Below are positions 20,400 through 34,700 of a stretch of 64,000 nucleotides of DNA, piece by piece (position 1 is the stretch's first letter; each line of letters begins with the position of its first letter). The position numbers and the translations under genes are program-made. Below the pieces are notes generated by a model. It was given only the letters and a program-made list of their open reading frames with translations, did no database searches and had not been told where the DNA came from. The DNA lies in NCBI GenBank assembly GCA_917880885.1, contig OU862935.1, positions 627,501 to 691,500 on the forward strand. Reading direction: 5' to 3'. This DNA comes from Limnephilus marmoratus (lineage: Eukaryota > Arthropoda > Insecta > Trichoptera > Limnephilidae).

Positions 20400-21720
20400 T
20401 AGCGTGTGAAATGTAAATTCCATGACAATTTAATGGGCACTCTTAATGGAAACTTCGATTGAATAATCTTTGTGCAAAATTTTAGTAGATACTTCAAGTG
20501 GAGGCGTTAGCACTTATTCTGTGACTTTTCAACATTTCATACTCTCAGTGTAAACATTCAGTGGACAAACTATTGGTATACAATTAAAATGGGCACTTGA
20601 AGCGGAAATTTAAAGACACTTTCAGTTGATACTCTCAGTGAAAACATCCAATTAACCAGCCAGGTGAAAACTTTTGGTGGACACTTTGATGGATACTCTC
20701 AGTGAAAACATTCAAAACGCCAGTTTGGTGAAAACTTTTGATATACAATTAAAATGGGCACTTGAAGTGGAAATTTAAAGACACTTTCAGTTGATACTCT
20801 CAGTGTAAACATCCATTGATCAGCCAGATGAAAACTTTTGGTGGACACTTCAAATGGACACTTTGATGGATACTCTCAGTGAAAACATTCAAAACGCCAG
20901 TTTGGTGAAAACTTTTGATGTACAATTAAAATGGGCACTTGAAGTGGAAATTTAAAGACACTTTCAGTTGATACTCTCAGTGTAAACATCCATTGATCAG
21001 CCAGATGAAAACTTTTGGTGGACACTTCAAATGGACACTTTGATGGATACTCTCAGTGAAAACGTTCAAAACGCCAGTTTGGTGAAAACTTTTGACGTAC
21101 AATTAAAATGGGCACTTGAAGTGGAAATTTAAAGACACTTTCAGTTTATACTCTCAGTGTAAACATCCAATTAACCAGCCAGGTAAAAACTTTTGGTGTA
21201 CCCTTCAAATGGACATTTAAAGTGGACACTTTGAATGGATAATCACGGTGGAAACTTCAAATGGACATTTAAAGTGGAAAATCGAAGACACTTTAAGTGG
21301 ATACTCTCAGTGTAAATATTCAATTGACCGTAGCGATGATAACTTTTGGTATATATTCAAAGTGGAAATATGAAGACACTTTAAGTGTAAGCTTTCAATG
21401 GACCAGCTCAGTGAAAAACTATTGGTGAACTATTTGAAGTGGAAACACGAAGACACTTTAAGTGGATATTCTCATTGTAAGTATTCAATGGACCAGCACA
21501 GTGAAAACTTTTGGTGGACACTTCAAATGGACATTTAAAGTGGAAATTTCAAGACACTTTCAATGGATACTTGCAGTGTAAACATTAAAAGGACCAATTA
21601 GGTGAAAAATATTGGTAAACACTTCAAATGAAGATTTTAAGTGGAAATTCAGAGACACTTTCAGTGAACACTTTAGGTGTAAACTTCAATGGACACTTAA
21701 AGTGTATACACGGTTCTTGG
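20400..21720. repeat. Minisatellite/satellite with 177-bp higher-order unit
   Basis: Built from diverged units around AGTGGA-ACTT and CAGTG-AAACATTCA. GAAAACTTTTGAT-TACAA starts repeat at 20731, 20908 and 21085, exactly 177 bases apart, showing a higher-order repeat of about three near-identical copies; the flanks are looser. Confidence 0.9.
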
Positions 21721-22597
21721 AACACCTTGCGTGGATACTGTTCTACTTGTCAATTAATTCAACACACCCATTACTTATGAATAACATACATCGCCACAAT
21801 AAATACTAATTTGTTCATTAAACAAATAAAGCTCTAAAAATATTATATATAAACAAAATTAAAATAAATATTTCATAGCAATAATTATTTTTCAAAACTC
21901 AAGCATTTACATTTACATCTCAAGAATTGTAAGGAAATATATTTTGTTCTTCTCTACAAAATTTAAATAATACGTAATTTTATTGTTATAAAAATGACTT
22001 ATTTTGATCAATTTCAGCTGCTCAAAGCTGCATAAGTACACATGGAAAATAATCTAATTTGAACACTATTTCATTACACATTAAATATCAGTTTCCTATA
22101 CTCGGCCCGTCTTACAAACCGCGTTTAGACCCAAAATGTGTCAAAATTTTCAGAAAAATTACAATCACCAAATCATGTTATTAATTCGCTCCTTCATAAT
22201 ATATAAAAATCTTCAAATTAAAATAAAATTATAATTTATTTGTTAGCAATTTCTTTGTACTTTCTTTGAAAGTTGAACCATCATTCTAGTTTCAACATTC
22301 CACGTGTAATTTTGTGTAACTTTCAAATCTAGTTTCAAATTTTGAATGTGGAACAATATTTCAACTTCATTACAACTTGGAACTCATGGCAGTTTCGAAA
22401 TAAAAATATAGCTTTCATTCTCAATTTTGTTCCATTTTCAAAAAATACGAGATTCAAACTGATACTAGAAGTTTCACTCTTATTCCAAAACACTGACTTT
22501 TGACATTTTAAAATTTTTGGAACTTTGATTCTCATTTCAAAATTTCGAAGTTGGAACATCATTCTTGTTTCAATTTCTTGATAATTCAATTGGGAAT
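21721..22597. other. Downstream flank of the peptidase gene
   Basis: AT-rich, no gene or repeat recognised. Contains several AATAAA-like words in the minus orientation besides the one at 22598-22603. Confidence 0.3.
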
Positions 22598-22611
22598 TTT
22601 ATTGGAGATGT

Positions 22612-22788
22612 TCACCAAACGACGCATTTTTTCACTGGGTTCATTTTTGAACCCAGCGGACAACCGAACTCCTTGGAGAACTCGGGAAGGTTCGATAATG
22701 AACCTATGACTCTGTATTTGGCGATGGAGTGGTCATCTTTCTCCATCATGAGGACTGTTGCCTCCTTTGTCATTGCGGAACACCAGAC
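22612..22788 (-). CDS. M13 peptidase exon 13 (C-terminus and stop)
   Basis: Acceptor TTTTTCAG. Encodes [10 protein letters not shown], then [10 protein letters not shown] with the conserved Arg740, and [11 protein letters not shown] ... KKCVVW followed by TGA. The C-terminal CxxW is the invariant end of M13 enzymes. Confidence 0.95.
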   Translation of the reverse strand, partial: VWCSAMTKEATVLMMEKDDHSIAKYRVIGSLSNLPEFSKEFGCPLGSKMNPVKKCVVW

Positions 22789-25700
22789 CTGAAAAAAAAA
22801 CATTAATACATGTAGGCCTCCGTGGTCGAGGGATAAGTCTTTCGACAAGCTGCCTGGCAGGCCAGATAGGGAGATAATGGTTGGGGGAGTCTCTTTGATT
22901 TCTACAGCCATACTCTCTCGGAACATCGCCTTGCACCGCAGTGGGAGGAATGGATTCATACGTCCGTCACTCCTGGACCCACTGACCCTCAGCTTCCTAC
23001 CCACCCCTTATACCCTTTTCCTACGCAGAACTTCCTCTCCTTCCTTCCCTAAAAAGACCCTCCACACAGCATCTCCAAAGATAACATAGGCCCTGAGGGG
23101 AATTATTTTCCTCAGGGCCTCCTGTGTGGAGCCAATGTAAAAAAAAAAAATACAAAGGTAGTGAGTTCAAATCCCAGCGGGCACAAATAAATTTTATTTG
23201 ATTAATTAGTGTTATTTCTAAATTAATTAACAATAAATAACAAAAAGTATGTTTGCAGCACATTCCAGAGTGGAAGATACTCCCAGTGTAAAACCACCAT
23301 TAAGAATTGAAATGTTGCTTGAAACGGCTTTAGCCATGTTTGGTGACCAGAACTGAATAACCAGATTCTTCTCCACCTTCCTCTTCCTTGTCTCCTTCCC
23401 CTCCCAACTACCTTCAGACTCACAATATACCCCAATCGGGGATGCCATAGTCTCATTGGCTCCAGATGGGAGCAGTTGGGACTGTTTTGCGGTGTGCACA
23501 TTAAAAAAATATAATAATAAATACATATATACAATACCACTGATATACATTTTTTTTTAAATGTGTATAATGGACAAGTTCCAACTGCTACCTGCCCCCT
23601 ATCTACCTATTCTAGGAGATAGGAAAGATGAAGGTAGGCTTACTTCCCAACCTTCCCCTTTACCATTCTTTCCCCAATTTGGGATGCTATAGTCCCACTG
23701 ACTCCAGACAGTAGGGAACAGATGTGACTCGGGTGCGGTATTCACCATAAAAATTAATAATAAAAAAACGTTAGGTTAGGTTATGTTACCTGTGCAAACG
23801 AAATGAAGAAAAGCTGCCTATGCGAATAATCGAGGCCGGGTAAAGTGTCGTTCTTGGCCGCAGTGGTGGAATATTCCAAATAGGCGTGGAAAGCTGACTT
23901 CAAACCGCCATTGTCCGCTATGTTCTCTCCTAGACAAACAACAAAGAAAACAATCATTAGAACCATTAACTTCAACAGTTCTTAAAATCTGCTTACTTCT
24001 TGTGCCCCGTCCGTTCAACGGACGTTGGCTATCACGTTGGCTACGCGGACTTTGTTTACTGCGGCCCGGAACAGCTCTACAGTAGACTGGCCAAACCACT
24101 GTCTCAGCTTTTTCAGCCATGATGTTCTCTTTCTTCCAGGATCCCGTCTTCCGGCAATCTTTCCCTGCATTATGAGATGCAAGATCTCGTACTTCTCTGG
24201 ATGTCTCATCACATGTCCAAGATAATGAAGTTTCCTGATTTTTATTGTTATAACCACTGGAGCGACAGTGCGTTTTAAAACATTTTTCTCCATTTGCTCG
24301 ACATTTTCAGAAGATCATTTTTTAAATTTGTCGCAACATTAAAAAAAATCATACCTTCGAATTTTAACATCGAGATATAAAAAATTATTATAGTGCTATA
24401 TAGTCAATGAATTAAACTGTATTTTACCGTTTATTTCATATTTGTAGGATTTATAAAAAAAATATTAAGAAATCGTAAAGTTTACAACCGCGCGAATCCT
24501 GCGTGTTGTTACTTTGAAACTGCCGTGAGAGATACTTATTCGGGTCAACACAGAATTCTTTCAATTTCTGTATATTTTCTGTGGTATACATGATAATGAA
24601 AGGTGCATATTTATGGAAAAAGGACTTAATTTTAATCGTAAACAGCTGCCCAAAAATTATGCGTGAAAAAATTTGAAAAAAAATTTTTTAACGTCATTAT
24701 AAAATAAGTTTTAAGATTTTCACGGCCAAAAGCATTTTCGTTATTAGTTTTTGGGGTGTTATGCCGTGTTGCGCTACCTCCTTCTTTAGCCAACGTTTCG
24801 GACATCGTTGCAGTGTCCATCATCAGGGCAGATCCAGCAGATCCGGTAGATGTGACAATATAAAATAGTCTACGAAGTTCGGATTTGCAACGTCTATGGT
24901 CATAATAGATAAAGAATTTCAATAGCTTCGTTTTAAGTCCAAAATAACAAACGTGGGAGTTACAAATATATATTTTTTTAATTTTGCCGAATCAAGGAGA
25001 TAATTGCCGTTTTTATCCGAAAAGCATTCGGAGACATTTAAAATGGCGTCAATATATATACCTATAGTCAATATATGGCAAGGCGTCAATATATATATAT
25101 ATCCAGTGGCTAATAACTTCTTTTTCTTTATTCATCCGAACCATAACATCTCATTCATAACTCTGTCCATCCAGCTTACTTACAGGAAGCAAATTCATTC
25201 ATAACAGGTCCTGTGAGGTCCTTCTTCAACAGAGATTTGTGATACCTTGACTGTGCAGAAACGGGCAGTCCTTTTGATAGATTCCCCTAACTTAACAAGC
25301 AGATTGCAATCTTTAGAGCACAGGCATCAAGTAGGTATGCCGTCCTTGTTCTACCGGTATTACAATGGAAGATGCTATCCCTTGGGCACTGATGCATACT
25401 CGGGAAATACGCCAAACGAGCGTCCAACATATATGTATACGGTTGACATTTCGTCGCCTTAGTTCTTATTTGTCCAATAGACCATTTTAGTTTTTGTTTA
25501 ATCTCCACTTTAAAATTACAAATAAAGTATAAAAAAATGATAGTTAATCACTTTACTAAGAATTATTTAAACTAATGAGACCTTTAAGTTTACGGAAAGA
25601 GCTTTATCTTAAACACCTATCATAAGTTCATATCAGGACCCTTAGTTTTTCATTATAATTTTTAAGATACTTGAAAATCTTTTATTGGATTTTATGTGTG

Positions 25701-28700
25701 TTTTTAATTGTATTCTTATAAATGTAAATAATCTGTTGATTTTCCTAAATAAAAACTAATTAACTAACTAACCATCACACCGTTTCTCCGCAGGGGTAGG
25801 CAGAGAGGATGGACCGCCAAACAACTCGATCTTGGCACACACTCCTTGCCTCATTCACATTCATACATCGTCTCATACATGCTCTTCCATTATTCTGACT
25901 CTTCACATGGCCCGACTCAAGTATCTGATTCACTTGGTCGTGCCATGTCTTCCTCGGACGTCCCCGACTTCTTCTACTATTCACATTTGTGTCATATATT
26001 CTCCTTACACTCCTTTCCTCGTTCGTTCGCTCTACATGCCCAAACCATCTGAGCGTCCCTTTCTTAATCAAATAAAATAAAAAATAAATAAAATAAAATA
26101 AAAAATAATGTTTCATTGAAATAATAAAAGAAAACCTTCTCCTCCTGTAAAATTTTCTAATGGTCTGTTGGACAAATAGGAACTAAGGCCACGATTTGTC
26201 ACATGAGAACGAGTCGCTTCTATGATGCATTAGTTCAACAGCTCAGCTAAGGAATGAACACACCATAGAAGAATGGTCCCTTCATCAGTTTGTTAGAGCC
26301 ACATCAGTGCTGACCGAGTGACTCCCAATGGCTTTGACCAGCTGAATAATCTCCCGCTATTCTATCCCCTCCATACGAAGAAGAATTAATACAGCGAAAA
26401 GAATGAACTTACCCAAGCTCTGTTTCCCGTTGATTTTGACTCCTTCCTCGGAATAGTTGGAGTACTGTTCCTTGAAGCAGGAAGTCCTCTGATTGAACTG
26501 TTCAATGGTTTCGTTGTTCCACCAGCGATTCAGGTTGCCAAATCTGCAAGTTAGAGGGATTGATAAATACAAACCAAATTGATAGACTTGACCTAACATT
26601 AAATCTGGGTATAATTTCAACGAGCTGGAGGCAAAGCATGTGACCATATTTTTGACACCAGGAGGGTTTAAAAATGCTTTGAATTAACTACGACATCAGT
26701 CATAAATTGGCAGCCGAAGAGTGCTGCACATTGTAGTAACCAGACCCTGCGCAGAAAAGTTAAGTTCCTAAAGTAAGGCAACGGTTTGCAACGTCCATTG
26801 TGGGACTATTCTGCACCGCCTGACGTAACAATGCTAGAAATGAGTGAGGCAGGTAAATTATAACACATTTGTAAAAGTGTCTAACTAAATAGTGTAACAA
26901 AATATTCAACGTTGGAAACAAGCCTGAACTTTTGTTTACCTGATTTGGGATTTGTAGTAAAGTTTTTTACATAGCCAGTAATTTACGCTCCATTGTAAAA
27001 AGGACTAGTAATTCGTAAGCAGATTTTATTTTTGAGGACAAAATAGTGGTTTATTTTTAAAACTTTTATATTATTACTAGCTGGTTCCCGGCATGCGTTG
27101 CTATGCCATTTTATAAAGAAATTGTTTCTCCCTGCGTGTCCTTTCCCATTCGTCCCGTTCCTCTTCCGCCTACCCTTCCTCTCTCGCGTCCCCTTCCCCT
27201 CTCGCGTTTCCACCCGCACCCCCCTCCCGATTTCCCCTCCCCCCTCCGAGTTCCCCTCCTCCCGCACGGGTTCCCCCTCTACCCGAGTTTCCCTTCCTCA
27301 TTCGATACATTCAGTCCCGGTACATTGAGTTTTCAAACAGCTCGCGTGCCACCTATTGCAATTTTTTAATACAAATTTCATAATGTCAGAGCTCACCAGT
27401 AATTTTATACAAACCATGTCCTGATAAAAACGAACACAACAAAAAAAGAATTTTCTCATTTGGTGCAGTCGTTCGGAAGTTATGCGCGTACATACATTTC
27501 GGCGGATTCATTTTTATTTATAGAGATTATTGTTATAATTTTATTCCAATAACAATACAATTTAGTTGCCATATCGGCATTTAGACAGGTGACTCTTCAA
27601 TAATAGTTTTAAGGCAAATAGAGAACAGTCACTTACATCCAAATGGTTTGCTAATTTATTTAACAGCACCACTCTCTTGTTCTTACTTGTTCGGTACTCT
27701 GAACAGGTCATGATATCGACTCCAGCTGTAGTGGTCTGGTACATATAGCATCCCAAGAGAAATGGGCTATCAACGAAATTGTTCGAAAATTTTGAAAGAC
27801 AGAATAGTAAGACTTGCTTTCTACCTAATTTCCAGACTCACAGAATCAGTAGTCAATATGGTGCAATTTTGGATAGGTTCCATGCTTCCACATATAGATA
27901 TACCTGAGGAATTTCTTCTGGATTAGCTCCAACATATCAATGAACTTTTGGTGGATGGTGCCCAAACATCGCTTGCGTACTCGAACAATGCTAGCATAGC
28001 TTCTTGGTTATTAAACTGCTTACAAATCCTGATGATGAACCCAAGAAGTTTGTAGCAAGATTGAGTGAGCTGCGATATATGGCCAGAGAATGTCAGTTCA
28101 GGATCAAAGACGACACCAAGATCCTTTACACGGATTTATTATTACTCTGTGAATTGAATGTATACTGTTAGATTCATTTAGTAACATATCACATAAAGGG
28201 AGACAATCAAGCAGCCCCCCTGCTCTGCGTACTTTGGTTTATTCCCTTTTTCCTGATTGACTGGTCTATCCATTTGAACGTCTATGGATAGGTAAAAAGA
28301 CAAACGAGATATCTCAAGAAATTATTTTCAAACGAATGATGCAGGAAAGAATGTCCTCACCGATCATACTCCCTGCCCTGGTCATCGAAGGCGTGCGTGA
28401 GCTCGTGGCCCATGACCACTCCCATGGCTCCGTAGTTGATGCTTTTGGGGTTCTTGCCGTCGTAGAAGGGGAGCTGCAGAATGCCAGCGGGGAACACTAT
28501 CTGGTTCTTGGTGGGGGTGTAGTAAGCATTCACCGTTGTGGGAGTCATGCCTGATCAAAATAAAAAATTACATATTTTGTTAAAATTATGAAATATTAAT
28601 AATTTTTGGAATTTTGTTTTAGAGTCAAAACAGAAAAATATTGGAAAAAAATGAAGGTCTCTAAAATATAATATGTTCAATTTGGGAGGTGGGTATGGGT

Positions 28701-31700
28701 ACCGCCACCCCAGAAACATTTATTGTATGACTCTGCTGTAGGTCACCCCAAGGTCTGCTAAGTTTGGTGTAAGGTTTGTCCAAGTCTTGGTGGCGGATAC
28801 GTTTGCCCACCAACTGCGTGGCGGGCCAGATGGAGAGGGACTGGTTAAAGGGGACCTCTCCAGCCGGACTCTCTCAACCCATCGCCTTGCACCGCAGTGG
28901 GAGGCATAGATTCATATGTCCGCCACTCCTGGTCACACTGACCCCCAGATTCTTACTTTCCCAGAACTTCCTCTCCTTCCTTTCTCTAAAAAGACCCTCC
29001 GCACAACATCCCCAAAGATGATATAAATCCTCAAGGCCTCCTGTGTGGAGCTAATATCGCTCGATTATCCAATAACTGCTATAATCCGCCCATACTTTTA
29101 CCTCAAAATCGAGCTCTATAATTATTGGCCAGTATTCGTAGTCAACTTCAGCTGGAGGAACCGGCAGTTGAGACGGTATGGGCACATAAGACGGAGACCA
29201 CCAGACCACACAATGAAGCAGGCAATGTCTATGGAGCTTCATCGACAGTCAACTAGAGGAAGACCAAACAACTCCTGGATGACTCAATACTCCAAAATAT
29301 TACAGAGAAACGGCCTGGATGAAAGCGATTCCCAGAACCGAAGAACAAATAGCCTGAGAACGGGAAGAGCCGACTCTAACAGCCTACGTAGGCAATGAGT
29401 CTGGACAGTGCAAGGAAGAAGAAGAATTGTATGTTAACTCCAGCAGTCTACTGGTTGTATTGGACACTTGCCTAGGGTGGTGAATTAGTGAAAGGGTACA
29501 TCAATTTTTAAAAATCCATTCAACGTACCCCATCTGGTCTTGTTGACAGGCTCGTCCAGTTTTTCCAGGTTTTTCCTCAGAGTGAAAACCATGACCTCTA
29601 TGTTATTCTGGAAGTACTCATTTGGCTTTACATCCAGCTCAAAGTACTGCTTGTCCAACTCTTGAGCATTCAAGATATAGTTTGGGAAACCTGCAAAAAT
29701 ATATATTACATATATGTGAATATGTATGTAGTTTCAATGTCTCTCAATAGATGTCGTTAGTACAGGTTTTATATGTTGTTTTAAGATATCTCAACAGAGG
29801 TCAGTAGTAGTACATATGAGAGTGACAAATATCGCCCGTTCGGGTCTAAAACCGAAGACAACCAATAAACATGCAAACAGCTCACTGAGCAGCGGATCAT
29901 TTAACAGACTAACGCAGAGCATCCTTTAGGGAGGACGTTAAATCCTGTTAGATATTCATTGTATTCATTCTTGTTTTTTCACAATTTTGAAATAACACAT
30001 AAAAACCCTTTACTTGACGCAATGTATCTGTCGGCATTTTGCATGTCAATTTGTATGCATATATTAATTTTATTTAACCTGTTATTTGCCGGAGACGCGC
30101 GGATCTGCGCGGTGCGTGCGCATGCGTACGGAAAAAATTTAGAAAAAATATTTTTGAATGCGATTTTGACACTTCTGTAAACAGAATTTGTATGTAGGAG
30201 AAGGTCAGGATCGCTTGCACCAACATCATTGATGATATAGCCTCAAGTTTCATTCACCTGGAAAAACCAGAATATTTTTAAATGATTTATCCATGGAATC
30301 GAAATGTCAAATTTGCCGCGATTATTAAAACTGTCAAAGTCCGACAAGTGACACTTGGACAAAAACATCGTAAAACCTATCAATTTAGCAAATTAATGCA
30401 AGTAATATTGTTTTGATACATAGTTTATTGTTCTAGGAATGTGTTTCGGTAAATAAAATATACTATAGCTCAAAACTAATCCACAAAACATTTGCATAAT
30501 TTCCTTGCTTCAGGGCAAAGCCCGTCACAGGTTAATAGCCCGCAACCTGGTGTTTGATGAGATAAAATAATCTTAAAAAAGCAAGTAAGTTACCCGCCTC
30601 ACTAGACTGACTATGTCTATTAAATAGATTATGAGAATCCGTCTATGCAAACTTTGGCACTCAAGAACATGGTAAGGTGAAGATAGAACCTTATTCAACT
30701 AAATTTACGAACTACACTGCGTCTCGTAAAAGCGATAAACTATCAGATACAAACAAAACGGCAATTGCAAAAGGATCAAAATGATGTTAGAACCTTGTAA
30801 AATAAATTGAAGCTTTAAAAACTTCATGCTTGAACTTCGCCATCTCTACATAATATAAATTAAAGTCCTCCACCGCATCTGTCTGTCTGTTTGCGATAAA
30901 CTCAAAAACTACTGAACAGATTTTCATGCGGTTTTCACCAATAGATACGAGTGATTCATGAGGAAGGTTTTGGTATATAATTTGTCAAGGTTTTGTGTAA
31001 ATTCGTTGGAATATAAAGGAGAATGTCTGTATGTGGTGGACGAGCAGGCTGGCAAGCGGGCAGTGTGTATGTAAGTTTGTGGGGATGGGATCTATGACAG
31101 AAAGAGAAATGGAGCGCCGAAATGGTGAATGAAATGTCAAAATGACGCGGCACTTCTCGTGAATGACTTACACATGTGTGGATGAAAGTTCGATGAGGCA
31201 GACGTAGCGCCATCTGACATAAATAATTTCGTTCGAACGTACGAATACGAATAACGGTTAAATTATTTCATACAAAATACTAAAATAGCGATTAAAAAGT
31301 TCGAGGGTGTTGGTAGGAGGAAATTAGGAAAATTTGGAGTCACAAGTATTTTTTGATGCCAAAAAAAATTACAAAAAAAAATATTTTGTCAAAAAAATAG
31401 AAAAAAATTTCCGGATAGGGACACCCTAATCACCTAGCGGTATGAAATATACTTTACGACCTATTCTCATACCTACCAAATATGTATACATAAAAGATTT
31501 CATAAAAATCAGTTGAGCCGTTTTGGAGGAGTGCGACCACAAACACCGTGACTCGAGATTTTTATAATAGAATAATAAAATATTATAACAAAATATAAGT
31601 ATATATTTGATAAAAAAAAACTCACTAAACAAAGGGTTAATGTGAAACATTTGTAAAAAATATTAAATTTTATTGTAGGAGACGACCTCATTGTGAGAAG

Positions 31701-34700
31701 TAAAAAATTATATTTCATGTATAATACATATCGACAGAAGAATAGAATACCTATCATATCAGTTATGGCGTCTGCTTTCAGTAAGGCCTGGTCTCTGGTC
31801 TCCATGTCCATCCAACTGAGGGTCCGAAGGTTCTTTTTGAAGGCTTCTCGAAGACCCTCGATCATCACCTCTCCCTGCGGCTTTGCCTCTCCGTGGAATG
31901 ACTCCCGCACGAACATGGCTCCCACCGCAAAACCTGGAAGAAAAATTATTTGTTAAGCCAAAGATTTCAAAACTTATTTCTCTCTCTCAGTTCACCGCCC
32001 CTTTCTCTAAAACCGCAAAAATAATGAAAACACTTTTTAAAAGGGATATAAAGTCATGAAAAGTGATGAAACTAGTTTAAACAGGTAAAATAGTATGTTT
32101 CTGTATCCATTTGTAAATAGTAAAATCAGTTAGAACCTAAGCATTCCTAATAAATTGTACAGCGCCCTTGAGGTGATTTTTCACAAAAACGGCGCTTTAT
32201 AAATTATCCAATTATTAAATAAGTTAGGTTAGGTTTATAGGTTACATATTTCGGTGACCGGACAACTCAGAATGAATTCAACTCAACATTGCCTTTGAAA
32301 AGTCATTAATCCATTGGCGTCAAACGCCGCCACCCTTGCGGGTGTACAAGGGTATGACGTAAACTATAACCACGCTAGCCTCGCGGGTGTGAAATATGTC
32401 AGCTTTATACCGACAAACGGACATCTGTGAAACATCTGTTTTTTTTTTTTATTTTAAACGCCAAACGCACTACTTACAGATATTTAAGCATTCATTTCGC
32501 AGTGTTGGCAATAAAACCTTCCTAAAGTTTTTAACCTGATATTTACAAATCAATTTTTGTTAGCAAACTGCATAATCGAGAATTTGTCAAAATGGTGAGT
32601 CTTGAAAATCTTGCAAAGTGGCCCTCCACGTCCCTGATTGCTTCGAGGACTATCACACAAAATTATTTTTTTAGTTATAAGTATGTATATACGTAAAAAA
32701 AAAAATTATGCCAATAAGATTGACCAATGCACAATTTTTTTAAATCGAAATAAAAAAAAATTGTTTCATTTTTTTTAAAGTAATTTTTATCTCTCTCTCT
32801 GGTTTCAATCCTAGGATTGGTTTGCAGCAATTTACAGATTTAATCATATTAAAATTTTATTAACAAAAAATACATATTTTTACATAAATTTTAAAGTAAA
32901 TTATTACGATTAAACATGTAGTTCAAAAGTTATATTAGATGTAGTACATCACTAAAGATTTAAAATATTTGGTACAAAATTAATTCGGATGTAAAGGACA
33001 ATTTTTTAGCTTAAGGTTAAACGTCACGTACGTTACAATCTACGCATTCACAGATGGCGCCAAATCAAATTATTTTAGGTTTTTAATACTTTTTGCATGT
33101 TACGCTTTAAAATATTAAGGTAAATTAATTGTTTGCGCCCGTACATATTTAATATGAATATAAATAAATAGTTTTGTCCATAAACAAACCCAAATCTTTC
33201 AAAAGAGGCTGAAAAATACAATATTGGATTGAATCACTGATACAAAATTGAATTTTTCAGTCACGTACGTTATAATCTACGCATTCTCAGATGGCGCCAA
33301 TTAAAATATTTTAGGTTTTTAATACCTTTTGCACGTTTTGTTTTAAAATATTGAGGTGAATTAATTGTTTGCGCCCGTACATATTTAATATGAATATAAA
33401 TTAATTAATAAAAATTAATTTACCAAACAATTAATTTACCTTAATATTTTAAAGCAAAACATGCAAAAAGTATTAAAAACCTAAAAAAAAAATATTGGCT
33501 CCATCTGTGAATGCTTAGATTATAACGTGCGTGACGTTTAACCTTAAAAATTCGGAGGCCAATGGGTTAAAAGTAATGTAAAAAAAGAGGTTATATTAGT
33601 TTAGGTTATGGGCTATTTTTCAATAAAAAAATTCATAGTTTTAAAATGACTTTTCAACTTGAGTTGACTTGATATCTTATACTTTTTATAATTTAATCAA
33701 CTTTAGTATAACACAAATCTGCTTTCCTAGTACTTTTAAACTCACAAGGACTTGTGATCCCTATTTATAAATTCTGAGACAAAATGGAAATTACTAACTA
33801 TAGACCAATCACTTTGTTAAATTCACTATCAAAGACCTTCGAAAGAGTTTAAAAAACCAAATAATAAAACACCCGGAAGAAAACAAATTAATCTCGGATA
33901 AACAAAATGGATTCAGAGAAAAAAGAGATACAAAAGAAGCTTTGGCTTATGTTTGATTTTGAAATGATAATATGCATAGTTCCTACCGGGATGTCATTTA
34001 TCCAGTACCTACCCTCCCTAACCACATCACCTTGCTGAAGAAAGCATTTGAAAACATTACATTACAAGACTGAATTGAAGTGCATTTGTTTGTGAAAAAC
34101 AGAAGATTTGGAACATTTCAAACAACTGCTTGGTGTCGTTCGTTTTAAGTTATATTTTCGTTTTTGTGAACTAAAATAAGGTTTTTTGACCATAATACCT
34201 CAAGATACCGCGGCGGACTAATATAACGTACATTTGTGATTGTGTTGTGTTCGGCTTCTCAGAGGTAAGTGATTGGTTATTCCATGCTTCCCTTATAATC
34301 TTCCCATACACATATAATCACCCAATTCCAGTAAACACCTTGTCATTTTCATTTCCTTTTGTTTAATTTACAGTCCACTTTCCTGTTGCATTTGAAGCTG
34401 TAATTTGTAAACAGTTTCGGATGCAACAGCTTATCTAATAAATCATGTACGTAACAACTTGGATCATGGGTACAAATGCATAGTGATATATCTAGTTTAT
34501 CAACTTATTTATTCTAAATATCTGTAGTAATTCATACACATACATACTTGTAAAATAAGCATAGCACTAAAACGGTTAACGGAAGACCAGAGTTTACAAG
34601 CCAAGTTAAGGAATAAGGTGAAAAATGGTTACCAGTTTTCTGTTGGAAATAATAAGTGATGTACCCACCAATGGCGTTATTGGTGTCAGTAACGCAGTAG

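Noticed and set aside
28336..28554. 72-codon plus-strand gene
   Set aside because: Antisense of exon 10 of the M13 peptidase, which has the HELTH motif; the same applies to 31693, 35288 and 40020.
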